From CAZFHA01 sp964518595 (GTDB lineage: Bacteria > Bacillota > Clostridia > Saccharofermentanales > Saccharofermentanaceae), in contig CAZFHA010000013.1 in NCBI GenBank assembly GCA_964518595.1, forward strand, positions 1-64,000: a DNA stretch of 64,000 nt. The letters run 5' to 3'. The notes under the pieces are model-generated. The model was not told the origin of the DNA. It was given only the letters and a program-made list of their open reading frames with translations, and made no database searches. Shown piece after piece: positions 51,455 to 59,914 of the stretch (its first letter is position 1; every line of letters starts with the position of its first letter). The position numbers and the translations under genes were made by a program.

Positions 51455-52945
51455 ATGAATAGTGAGGCAAACAAAAGCTCGTTGACGAATGATTTGAACT
51501 GGAACAGTCGTTCTAATATGACTATGTTGACAGATTTTTACGAGCTAACCATGGGAAAGGGCTATTTAGATCATGGACAGGCAGATAAAATCGCTTATTT
51601 TGACCTGTATTTCCGTCAAGTTCCAGAGCAAGGCGGCTATGCTATCATGGCTGGAGTAGCGCAAATGATTGATTACTTGCGCAATTTGTCTTTTAACTCT
51701 ACAGATATCGAATTTTTACGGCAAACTGGCAGTTTTGATGACAAGTTTCTCAGCTATTTAGAGAATTTTTCCTTTGCTTGTGATGTTTGGGCAATCCCTG
51801 AAGGGACGCCGATTTTTCCGGGAGAACCTTTGGTTAAAGTCCGAGGCCCGGTTATTCAAGCCCAGATGATCGAAACGATGCTACTTCTCACTATTAATCA
51901 CCAGAGCCTCATTGCCACAAAGACAGCTAGAATTGTCAGGGCAGCAAAGGGGCGGCCGGTCTTGGAATTCGGCGCTCGCCGGGCTCAAGGCTATGATGCT
52001 TCGGTTCTGGGAGCCAGAGCCGCCTATATTGCTGGCGCGGCTGGAACTTCCTGCACGATCTGCGGTCAGCATTTTTCCATTCCTCTATCCGGTACAATGG
52101 CACATAGCTGGGTGCAACTTTATGATTCGGAATTTGAAGCCTTTAAAGCGTATGCTGAATCATATCCGGATAACTGTATTCTATTGGTAGACACCTATAA
52201 TGTGCTTAAGTCCGGCTTACCCAATGCCCTTCGGGTGGCTAAAGAGGTCTTGGCGCCCATGGGCAAGACGCTTAAGGGAATACGTATTGACAGTGGAGAT
52301 CTTACCTACCTAACCCAAGAGGCCAGACGCTTTTTGGATGAAGCCGGTTTAGAGGATTGTCTGATTACGGTAAGTAACGCTCTGGATGAATATTTAATTC
52401 GTGATCTGGTGTTACAAGGTGCTTGCATCGATGCCTTTGGTGTAGGCGAGCGCTTGATTACCTCCCGGGCTGAGCCTGTCTTTGGCGGGGTATACAAATT
52501 AGCCGCTTTGGAAGAAGGGGGGCAGATTATTCCTAAAATGAAAGTATCTGAAAATTTCGGCAAAATTACCACCCCTTGCAGCAAGGAAATTTTTCGCTTC
52601 TACGATCGCAAGTCACAAAAAGCGATTGCGGATGTTATCACTCTGGCGGGAGAGACTATTGATGAGAATGCTCCCTATGAAATTTTTGATCCGGTGCAGA
52701 CCTGGAAACGTAAAACCTTGACAGATTTTACGGTGCGAAAGCTCTTAGAGCCAGTTTTTATTCAGGGAAAGTGTGTTTATCAGCAGCCGGATATGGAAAC
52801 TATACGCAGTTATTGCGCCAAAGAGATTGAGTCCTTGTGGGAGTCGGTAAAACGGTTTGAGAATCCTCAGACCTACTATGTTGACTTATCCGCTGATCTT
52901 TGGCAAATTCGTAATGACATCTTACATCGTCACCAAAATTTATAA
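51455..52945 (+). CDS. pncB: Nicotinate phosphoribosyltransferase
   Basis: Salvages nicotinate to nicotinate mononucleotide for NAD synthesis. The 496-residue protein has MLTDFYELTMGKGYL at the N terminus, EFGARRAQG, and SGTMAHSWVQLYDSEFEAF with the regulatory phospho-histidine. The GIRIDSGDL substrate motif follows. ATG 51455 has GGAGG 4 bases upstream. Confidence 0.95.
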   Translation: MNSEANKSSLTNDLNWNSRSNMTMLTDFYELTMGKGYLDHGQADKIAYFDLYFRQVPEQGGYAIMAGVAQMIDYLRNLSFNSTDIEFLRQTGSFDDKFLSYLENFSFACDVWAIPEGTPIFPGEPLVKVRGPVIQAQMIETMLLLTINHQSLIATKTARIVRAAKGRPVLEFGARRAQGYDASVLGARAAYIAGAAGTSCTICGQHFSIPLSGTMAHSWVQLYDSEFEAFKAYAESYPDNCILLVDTYNVLKSGLPNALRVAKEVLAPMGKTLKGIRIDSGDLTYLTQEARRFLDEAGLEDCLITVSNALDEYLIRDLVLQGACIDAFGVGERLITSRAEPVFGGVYKLAALEEGGQIIPKMKVSENFGKITTPCSKEIFRFYDRKSQKAIADVITLAGETIDENAPYEIFDPVQTWKRKTLTDFTVRKLLEPVFIQGKCVYQQPDMETIRSYCAKEIESLWESVKRFENPQTYYVDLSADLWQIRNDILHRHQNL

Positions 52946-52965
52946 TTATATAACTAAATAGTAAA

Positions 52966-53005
52966 AAGGAGGGCAGCATCAAAGAGGGATGCTGCGAAAA
53001 AAAGC
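52966..53005 (+). promoter_or_regulatory. Split ribosome-binding region with hairpin before the cyclophilin gene
   Basis: A strong AAGGAGGG (52966-52973) lies over 30 bases before ATG 53006. Between them GCAGCATC (52973-52980) pairs perfectly with GATGCTGC (52988-52995). If folded, the Shine-Dalgarno sequence would lie about 10 bases from the ATG. Confidence 0.5.
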
Positions 53006-53491
53006 ATGGAAAAGACAATTGTTCGGATTGAAATGGAAAATGGTGGAGTGATTCGGGCGGAATTATACCCCGAAACAGCACCGATTAGCGTAAAGAATTT
53101 TACGGATTTAGTTGAGAAAGGCTTCTATAACGGCCTTATCTTCCACAGAGTTATTCCCGGTTTTATGATCCAAGGCGGTTGCCCTGAAGGTAGTGGTATG
53201 GGTGGTCCAGGCTACCAAATCAAAGGTGAATTTAGTTCCAACGGTGTTAATAATCCTCTCAAACATACCCGGGGTGTTTTATCCATGGCTCGTTCGATGG
53301 CGCCGGATTCTGCCGGCAGCCAGTTCTTTATCATGCACCAGGATTCTCCACACTTGGATGGACAGTATGCTGCCTTTGGCCAGGTTATTGAGGGTATGGA
53401 AGTGGTAGACCAAATTGCAGCCACACCTACCGGACGCCAAGACCGTCCGGTGGCAGAACAAAAGATCGCTAAGATCACAGTCGAGAAGTAA
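53006..53491 (+). CDS. Cyclophilin-type peptidyl-prolyl cis-trans isomerase
   Basis: A 161-residue cytoplasmic prolyl isomerase. FHRVIPGFMIQGG contains the active-site Arg and Phe, SMARSMAPDSAGSQFFIM the Gln and Phe, and LDGQYAAFGQV the usual loop. There is no signal peptide. A hairpin lies in the ribosome-binding region, and a terminator follows. Confidence 0.94.
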   Translation: MEKTIVRIEMENGGVIRAELYPETAPISVKNFTDLVEKGFYNGLIFHRVIPGFMIQGGCPEGSGMGGPGYQIKGEFSSNGVNNPLKHTRGVLSMARSMAPDSAGSQFFIMHQDSPHLDGQYAAFGQVIEGMEVVDQIAATPTGRQDRPVAEQKIAKITVEK

Positions 53492-53525
53492 GACTTTTAA
53501 GCAATTTTTATCTTAGTAAAATAAG

Positions 53526-53576
53526 GCTTCCCCTATATGCCACACAAATGTGGATAGTGGGGGAGCTTTTTATTTT
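53526..53576 (+). terminator. Rho-independent terminator after the cyclophilin gene
   Basis: GCTTCCCC (53526-53533) pairs with GGGGGAGC (53559-53566), with an inner CCACA/TGTGG stem, followed by TTTTTATTTT. Confidence 0.88.
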
Positions 53577-53698
53577 AGATAAAAGTTTTAGCGGGGGGAT
53601 TTATTTTCTTTTCTTACAAGAGGGAAAGAGAAAAAGAATCTATTTATCCTACGGGATTTATTGGGTTGATAGAGACCTGTTTTTTTCATTTACACTGG

Positions 53699-53727
53699 TT
53701 GACATACCATTTTTCAAAGGCTATAAT
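53699..53727 (+). promoter_or_regulatory. Consensus promoter of the sugar operon
   Basis: TTGACA (53699-53704) and TATAAT (53722-53727) with exactly 17 bases between: a perfect sigma-A consensus. Such a strong promoter needs tight repression, consistent with the palindrome that follows. Confidence 0.85.
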
Positions 53728-53742
53728 TGCATAAAATGCTAA

Positions 53743-53758
53743 ATGTACACGTGTACAT
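53743..53758 (+). promoter_or_regulatory. Perfect 16-bp palindrome, probable LacI-family operator
   Basis: ATGTACACGTGTACAT is a perfect inverted repeat with a central CG, as in LacI-family operators. It lies about 15 bases after the -10 box, around +10 to +25, where a bound repressor would block transcription. It deviates from the catabolite-responsive cre consensus at two positions. No LacI gene is in the window. Confidence 0.7.
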
Positions 53759-53947
53759 ATTCTGCTGTTAGTAGTAATTGTACAGAAATTGACTTGCGTT
53801 ATGTCGTATCTGATGAACCTCCACCGGATTGATTTAGTCCGAGGGTTTGGGGCAGGGGGTGATTTTAGGCACAGGAAGCTTGATTTTGCATGAAACGGAA
53901 ACAAGACAACAGGGATTTAATTAAAAGAAACATGAGGAGATTAGGAA

Positions 53948-55312
53948 ATGAAGAAGAAACTAAGTCTTTTACTTGTTATTGCTTTTACTGTAGGTTTGTT
54001 TACGGCCTGTTCCGGTGACCAACCGGCAACTACTGGGGCTACCTCTGCCAAGGGCGAGAGTACCGCAGCAACAACTAAATCAGAAGGTGAAACCACGGGC
54101 TCTTCCGGTGTAATTGAGACTACAATCTTAACCTATCGGGCTGGCGAGGATGCCGGAGCTCGTTTTTTTGAACCCCAGATTGAGCGCTTTAATAAGCTCT
54201 ATGAAGGGAAATATAAAATTACCATTGAGGAGTCCCCCTCAAATACCCATACAGACAAAATAAAAAGTTTGGCACAACAGAATATGTTGCCGACTATTTT
54301 TCAAGTTTCAGACTCTTTATGGGTTAACGACTATTTGATTGCCAATGGGAAGCTTGAAAATCTGGCACCATGGATCGACAGTCAGCCTGAGATGAAGAAG
54401 CTTTTCATTAAGGAATCATTAGATTTTTTAACCAGGGATGATGGAGCTATCTATGCTTTACCATTAACGGTATTGAAGCCTACTGGTCTATACTACAACA
54501 GTGCTCTGGTTGACTTCAAAACACCTGTTACTGAAATGAGCTGGGACAGTTTAGCTAAAAATCTGGGAGACACTAAAATTGCCTTCCAAACTGCCGAAGG
54601 CGGGTGGACAACCAGCCTTCTGTTAGCTGGGATCATTGGCGGTATTGAAGGTGGACCGGAGCTTTTAAAATCTGGAGTTACAGAGAAGATCACTGATTTC
54701 AATAATCCGATTTTTGTTGAAGCTTTTACAACTTTACAAAATCTCTATAAGACTAATGGCTGGGAGAATGCAGTTGGAGCTACTTACCCTGACGCTGCCA
54801 CCTCTTTCTATAGCAACAAAACTTCACTTTTACCAGATGGGACATGGATTATTGATAAAGTAAATGACCCTACTGACTGGGCCAACGGCTTTGATGGAGC
54901 TAAGGTTGTGGGTGACTATTATCCTAACAATGTAGCCATCGCTGATGCAATGGTCTATGACTGGATGATGCCTGCTGGATTACCGGCAGATCAGAAAGAA
55001 TTAGGCTTAGCTTTCTTCGAATTTATTAACACACCGGAAGAAATCGAAGCCTTCATTTTAGCCGAAGGCGGATCTTCTCCGAATCTAACCTATACAGAAG
55101 AATTTAAGACAGAATTAGCTAAGAATGCCCTCTTGAGTGACTTTACTTCAGGAATTAATGATAAGACAACTTTTGTTGGCTATTTCCATGGTGCTATCAG
55201 TGATTCACTCTTTAGAGGAGATTATACAAATTTCTTGCCTAAACTATTGAAAGGTGAATGGACACCAGAACAGTTCTGTTCTGAATTAACTAAAGCTGCT
55301 CAAGCGTTGTAA
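53948..55312 (+). CDS. Sugar ABC transporter substrate-binding lipoprotein
   Basis: A 454-residue lipoprotein: signal peptide with lipobox FTAC (Cys21), a Ser/Thr-rich linker to about residue 50, then a CUT1-type binding protein (AQQNMLPTIFQVSDSLWVND and the C-terminal FFEFINTPEEIEAF are typical). It is the first gene of the sugar operon. The ligand is presumably an oligosaccharide split by the downstream GH2/GH35/GH65 enzymes. Confidence 0.93.
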   Translation: MKKKLSLLLVIAFTVGLFTACSGDQPATTGATSAKGESTAATTKSEGETTGSSGVIETTILTYRAGEDAGARFFEPQIERFNKLYEGKYKITIEESPSNTHTDKIKSLAQQNMLPTIFQVSDSLWVNDYLIANGKLENLAPWIDSQPEMKKLFIKESLDFLTRDDGAIYALPLTVLKPTGLYYNSALVDFKTPVTEMSWDSLAKNLGDTKIAFQTAEGGWTTSLLLAGIIGGIEGGPELLKSGVTEKITDFNNPIFVEAFTTLQNLYKTNGWENAVGATYPDAATSFYSNKTSLLPDGTWIIDKVNDPTDWANGFDGAKVVGDYYPNNVAIADAMVYDWMMPAGLPADQKELGLAFFEFINTPEEIEAFILAEGGSSPNLTYTEEFKTELAKNALLSDFTSGINDKTTFVGYFHGAISDSLFRGDYTNFLPKLLKGEWTPEQFCSELTKAAQAL

Positions 55313-55355
55313 GCCAATGAACACGAAACGCTTTTAAGCCGGATCAAGCGGATTG

Positions 55356-55384
55356 CCCCGGACATAGAGAAATCACGTCCGGGG
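55356..55384 (+). terminator. Stem-loop between binding protein and permease
   Basis: CCCCGGAC (55356-55363) pairs perfectly with GTCCGGGG (55377-55384), followed by TAATTTGTGTTTT. In ABC operons such stems often stabilise the binding-protein mRNA or cause partial termination, giving less permease than binding protein. Confidence 0.55.
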
Positions 55385-55412
55385 TAATTTGTGTTTTGAG
55401 GGAGGTTGTTTC

Positions 55413-56300
55413 ATGAAATCGCTGCCAAAAAATAAGAAACACTTGCCCAGAGAGTTAGGCTGGATTTATTTGTTTTTACTGCCAACTTTTCTGGTTTTCT
55501 TAGCCTTTTATCTTGTCCCAATTATTACCGTAATTGCTACCTCTTTTACCAAGTGGGATGGCTTTAATACGCCGATTTTTAATGGTTTTGACAATTATGT
55601 GCGTTTGTTTACTAATGCTCAATTCCAACAATCCCTTGGAAATCTTTTAGCTTGGGCTTTAATTGCCATGACTTTGCATGTGGGGTATGGGGTATTAATT
55701 GCCTTTATTCTTTACCGTCGTCCCTTTGGTTGGGCTTTTACCCAAATGGTTTTTATGATTCCTAACGTTATTTCAGTAGCCGCCTGGGCCATGATTTACC
55801 GTTACTTTTTTCGTAATGATATTGGCATTCTAAATACCCTTATCAGACTTGTTAATCCCAATTTTAATGTGGATTGGTTTTTTGATGCACCTTTTGCCTT
55901 TTGGGCTGTTACATTAACGTGGCTTTTCTATTCAGTGATTATAACGCTACTGGTTAGTAGTGATTTGCTGGCAATCCCAGCACAACTTCACGAGGCAGCT
56001 TTAATTGATGGCGCCTCTCCACGCCAAATTATTTTACGAATTGATTTACCTTTATGCCGCAATTCCATTGGCACTGGAATCATCTTATCTATTACCGCCA
56101 GAATTGCTATGTTTGAAGCGATTTATCTTACTACCAACGGTGCAGGTGATACTATGAATATTCCAGTAATTTTATATAGAACTCTTCTGGATAGTAAATA
56201 CGGCATTGCTAATGCCAATGGTGTTGTCATGATAGTTCTGGGCATATTAACTTTACTTTTGATCAACCGCCTGTTTCGCATGAACGAAAGTGTTTATTAA
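55413..56300 (+). CDS. CUT1 sugar ABC transporter permease (MalF/UgpA type)
   Basis: A 295-residue protein with about six membrane segments. The EAA loop EAALIDGASPRQIILRIDLP near residues 198-217 contacts the ATPase. ATG 55413 follows GAGGGAGGT by 6 bases; the upstream in-frame TTG 55389 lacks a site. The second permease follows after 13 bases. Confidence 0.93.
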   Translation: MKSLPKNKKHLPRELGWIYLFLLPTFLVFLAFYLVPIITVIATSFTKWDGFNTPIFNGFDNYVRLFTNAQFQQSLGNLLAWALIAMTLHVGYGVLIAFILYRRPFGWAFTQMVFMIPNVISVAAWAMIYRYFFRNDIGILNTLIRLVNPNFNVDWFFDAPFAFWAVTLTWLFYSVIITLLVSSDLLAIPAQLHEAALIDGASPRQIILRIDLPLCRNSIGTGIILSITARIAMFEAIYLTTNGAGDTMNIPVILYRTLLDSKYGIANANGVVMIVLGILTLLLINRLFRMNESVY

Positions 56301-56313
56301 GGAGAGTGGGCGT

Positions 56314-57177
56314 ATGCAATTATCTATAAAAAATAAGAATGACAGAAATCCTGTCTTATGGCTTTTGGCAAAGCTTGTTACATACTTTTTTTTGATTTTT
56401 ACTGTGGTCATCTCGGTTTTTCCTATTCTTTGGATTATCATGTCCTCCTTTAAGACAAATGGTGAAATTCTGAGCGGTCCCTTTACCTTGCCCGCATCTA
56501 TAAATTTTGATGCCTATATGTATCTGTTCCAAAAATATGATTTTATTACATATACCATGAATTCAGTCATGGTTTCCTTTCTTCCGGCCATCGTTTCCCT
56601 ATTCCTATTTACCCTAGCGGCCTACGTCATTGCGAAGTACAAATTTCCCGGTAAAACAGCTTTTTATGCCCTTTTTACTATGACCTTATTGGTGCCGGCG
56701 CATTCTCGCACCCAACCAATTTTTTCTTTGATTACCACACTAAATCTTTACAATACTCGAGAGGGTTTGATGCTAGTCTATCTTTCTGCTGGTATGGCGG
56801 TAAGTATGTTTATTTTGAAAAATGCGTTTCAATCTGTACCAGATGATCTTGGTGAAGCTGCTCGGATTGATGGGGCTGGTTTTTTGCGTACTTTCGGCAA
56901 AATTTACTTGCCCTTAACCCGAAACGGATTAATTACCGCCGGTATTCTCATGCTGTTGGCTAATTGGAATGAGTTTTACTATGCGAACCTATTGATTACT
57001 TCTAGCAGTAATCGTACTTTGCCCACAGTTACATTGTTGTTTAATTCGATGTTTGCCTATAATTATACTAATACCTTTGCTGCGCTGGTGGTGGTGGTGA
57101 TTCCCGGTATTGTTTTCTATGCCGTAGCCCAAAAACAAGTACAAAGTTCCATTGCCGCCTCTGGTATTAAGGGCTAG
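56314..57177 (+). CDS. CUT1 sugar ABC transporter permease (MalG/UgpE type)
   Basis: A 287-residue partner permease with about six membrane segments and the EAA loop GEAARIDGAGFLRTFGKIYL. ATG 56314 follows AAGGAG (56299-56304) by 9 bases. No ATPase gene follows; the operon continues with glycosidases. Confidence 0.93.
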   Translation: MQLSIKNKNDRNPVLWLLAKLVTYFFLIFTVVISVFPILWIIMSSFKTNGEILSGPFTLPASINFDAYMYLFQKYDFITYTMNSVMVSFLPAIVSLFLFTLAAYVIAKYKFPGKTAFYALFTMTLLVPAHSRTQPIFSLITTLNLYNTREGLMLVYLSAGMAVSMFILKNAFQSVPDDLGEAARIDGAGFLRTFGKIYLPLTRNGLITAGILMLLANWNEFYYANLLITSSSNRTLPTVTLLFNSMFAYNYTNTFAALVVVVIPGIVFYAVAQKQVQSSIAASGIKG

Positions 57178-57253
57178 AATTGAATAAAATAACCTAAGCC
57201 TATGTGCCCTGATTTAATAACTTATTATTTTTTCACCTAAAGGAGAGACAGAT

Positions 57254-59914
57254 ATGAATATTTCCCTAGATGGACTTTGGCAGTGCCGCTTACCCGATGG
57301 CAGAGAATTTGAACTTACTGTTCCGGGCTGTTATGACACCTATATTGACGAGAAGGATCTGGCAGGGCCTGTGATCTTAGAACGTCAATTCCAGTGGACT
57401 TCGGAGCTGGCAAAGCCAGGTGTAATTACTTTTGAGCAAGTAAGTTATTACTGCGAAGTTTATTTAAATGGAGTCCATCTAGGTTCCCACGAAGGCATGT
57501 GGGATCAATTTAGCTTTCCGCTTTTGGGGGCGCTACAGGTGGGGGCTAACACTTTGACTGTACACGTGACCAAACCTGGTTATCATACGGGTGACCGCTT
57601 CCCGGTAAGAGAAGTTCTCAGTGGCTTTTTGCCCGATGTTCTTTGTACCTTTGGGGGGATATGGGGAAGTGTTGCAATTTGTGATAGTGATGAGTTTTGG
57701 ATTGACTATCATTATTCTCAAGGTGATGATCTGGGTAACTTTTATTTTGTGGCGGAGGCTATTTCTGGTTCGGCGGAAGAAATTATTTCCGTGGATTTTA
57801 GCCTTCTGGATTCTGAGCATAATACGGTATTTCAGAAGACCTTTGATTGGGAATCAAAAGAAGCTTTGCGTATGGAAGGCCAGCTGTTAGAGGCTAAACT
57901 TTGGTCGGAACATGAACCAATTCTGTATCAATATCAATGCAACTTACGCGCTGGAAAGCGCCAGCTGTCACTTAGTGGGCAAATGGGTTTCCGCTCTGTA
58001 TCTCACAAGGGTTGTCGCTTGCTTCTTAATCAGCAACCCATTTATTTGCGTGGTGCTTTACATTGGGGACTTTATGACCGCAAAATTATTCCAGTGCCTA
58101 CGCTGGAAGAAATCAATGGAGAAATTAATGGCATCAAAGCATACGGATTTAATGCTCTAAAACATTGCCTTTACATCCCCAGCGAAGCATATTTAAGTGC
58201 TTGCGATCGGGCAGGTATTTTACAGTGGGTGGAATTGCCCCTGTGGCTGGTGGATAAGAATAGCGAGCTACCGGAGCGCGTCCGTAGAGAATACCCACGT
58301 ATCCTAAATAAGCTTATGGGTCACCCTTCAGTAATCTTATTTAGTTTGGGCTGCGAGCTGGACACAGCTGTGCCTTCTGAAGTGCTGGAGGAGATGTATT
58401 ATTTTGTTTCCCGCCAGACGGGGGCACTAGTTTGTGACAATTCCGGTTCCGGTGAATGTTATGAGGGGGCTAAGGTCAGCTTTAGTGATTTCTTTGATTA
58501 TCACTTTTATGGTGATCTTCATAATATGGAACCTCTGATCGAAGCCTTTACCCCAGCGTGGCGTAGTCAAAAACCGTGGCTGTTCGGGGAATTTGCCGAT
58601 GCAGATAGCTTAATTGATTTAGCACCCCTGCGACAGGCTTATGGCGTGGAGCGTCTCCAATGGGAGAGCGGGGACCCTTCTCTCAACCCCCTGGCTGAAT
58701 TGAAGCCAGATTTCTTTGCCCACCACCATGACGAAAGAATCATGACTTCAGGTATCCGGCAGGAGTATGAGCGTCTCCATGGACTGTCCATTAACCACTG
58801 CTTGACCCATCGAAAGCTTACCCTGGAATTAACACGCTCTTTTCCTGAAATCAGTGGCTATAACATTACAGCGATCCGGGATGTTCCCTTAAGTGCCGAT
58901 GGTCTCTTTGACGCTTTGGGAGAGCCTAAGTACGATCAGGCGCTTTTCCGTATGGCTAATCAAGAAATTGTTTTATGTCCGGCTTGGGATTTAACCCGGA
59001 TCTGGATTAATGCCGATCGGGTACAGACCAAGGATCGTTTCTCCTATTGGGGAGGGCAAACCACGGGGCAGCATGTTTTGATTTCTAATTTTAGCCGCCA
59101 GAATATAACTGAGGCTAAGGTGAATTGGTGGCTTATGGATGAGGATAAGGTTATTGGCCAGGGTAGCTTAGCCGGCGGGGGAGAGGCTTCCTCTGGAGAG
59201 GTAATAGAAGCTGGGGTCATTCGTTGTCCGCTACCTAAAGTAACTACACCGAGAACCTTTGTAATTAAAGTTGCGTTAGAGGGCTCTACTGTGGAGAACC
59301 AGTGGCCGGTTTTTGTCTACCCAGAAGAGAAGGTGTTTTCTGGTAAAATTGGGCTGGTTGACCCGGCAGGAGTTTTTCAAGGTTTAGAAGAAATCTATGA
59401 TGTAACTCCTACCACTGAAGGGGCAGATTGGCAGGGCTTTGATTTGATCGTCACCAGCTATCTGAGTCAGTTTGTGAAGGATTATGCGGCTAGAGGCGGG
59501 CGCGTGTTTTTCTGTCAGACAGGGCTTCTGGGTGGGCTTCCTGCCCTACCGGTATGTTTTTGGCGTGAAAGTACCATAGATCGAGCCGGCGATAGCTTTT
59601 TGGGTAAGATTCCTTATGAGCATTTCTCTGATGATTTGCGCTTCTGGAGCGTGGGGGCGGAGTTGGCTTTCCAGGGGTCAGAACTTGAAGCAGCTGGATT
59701 CAGTCAGGTTGAGTCCTGGCTAAAACGTTATGATGCTCGTAAGTGGCTGCGTTCCGATTATGTATTGAAACTTCAACATGGGGAGGGGAAGATCATTGCA
59801 ACTACCCTTGCCTTAGCTGGCGGAATGGGTAAGCAACCCTTGGGGCTTTTAGCCAATGTTTTTGCCCGGTGGTTTATGGACCAAGCTCTCCAAGATTTGG
59901 TGGAGGATACCTAA
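57254..59914 (+). CDS. Glycoside hydrolase family 2-like protein
   Basis: An 886-residue protein without signal peptide, so probably cytoplasmic. The N-terminal jelly roll (YYCEVYLNGVHLGSHEGMWD), immunoglobulin-like domain and TIM barrel follow the GH2 order. The likely acid/base is Glu368 in FSLGCELD and the likely nucleophile Glu446 in LFGEF. The residue before the acid/base is normally Asn but is Cys367 here. The C-terminal domain from about 560 is larger than in simple GH2 enzymes. Probable activity is a beta-glycosidase such as beta-galactosidase or beta-glucuronidase; the substrate is not certain. The next gene starts directly at the stop. Confidence 0.82.
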   Translation: MNISLDGLWQCRLPDGREFELTVPGCYDTYIDEKDLAGPVILERQFQWTSELAKPGVITFEQVSYYCEVYLNGVHLGSHEGMWDQFSFPLLGALQVGANTLTVHVTKPGYHTGDRFPVREVLSGFLPDVLCTFGGIWGSVAICDSDEFWIDYHYSQGDDLGNFYFVAEAISGSAEEIISVDFSLLDSEHNTVFQKTFDWESKEALRMEGQLLEAKLWSEHEPILYQYQCNLRAGKRQLSLSGQMGFRSVSHKGCRLLLNQQPIYLRGALHWGLYDRKIIPVPTLEEINGEINGIKAYGFNALKHCLYIPSEAYLSACDRAGILQWVELPLWLVDKNSELPERVRREYPRILNKLMGHPSVILFSLGCELDTAVPSEVLEEMYYFVSRQTGALVCDNSGSGECYEGAKVSFSDFFDYHFYGDLHNMEPLIEAFTPAWRSQKPWLFGEFADADSLIDLAPLRQAYGVERLQWESGDPSLNPLAELKPDFFAHHHDERIMTSGIRQEYERLHGLSINHCLTHRKLTLELTRSFPEISGYNITAIRDVPLSADGLFDALGEPKYDQALFRMANQEIVLCPAWDLTRIWINADRVQTKDRFSYWGGQTTGQHVLISNFSRQNITEAKVNWWLMDEDKVIGQGSLAGGGEASSGEVIEAGVIRCPLPKVTTPRTFVIKVALEGSTVENQWPVFVYPEEKVFSGKIGLVDPAGVFQGLEEIYDVTPTTEGADWQGFDLIVTSYLSQFVKDYAARGGRVFFCQTGLLGGLPALPVCFWRESTIDRAGDSFLGKIPYEHFSDDLRFWSVGAELAFQGSELEAAGFSQVESWLKRYDARKWLRSDYVLKLQHGEGKIIATTLALAGGMGKQPLGLLANVFARWFMDQALQDLVEDT

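Larger units (their letters stand above)
53492..53947 (+). other. Regulatory region before the sugar operon
   Basis: No gene is supported in this 456-base stretch. It holds the terminator of the preceding gene, a consensus promoter, a perfect palindrome and a leader of about 215 bases with small stems (for example CCGGA/TCCG near 53820-53845) before the lipoprotein gene. Confidence 0.6.

Noticed and set aside
53548..53742. A 64-codon frame before the sugar operon
   Set aside because: It overlaps a terminator and a consensus promoter and has no homology-like features.
57557..57572. TGTACACGTGAC inside the GH2 gene, similar to the operator palindrome
   Set aside because: Only one half fits; it is coding sequence and likely chance.
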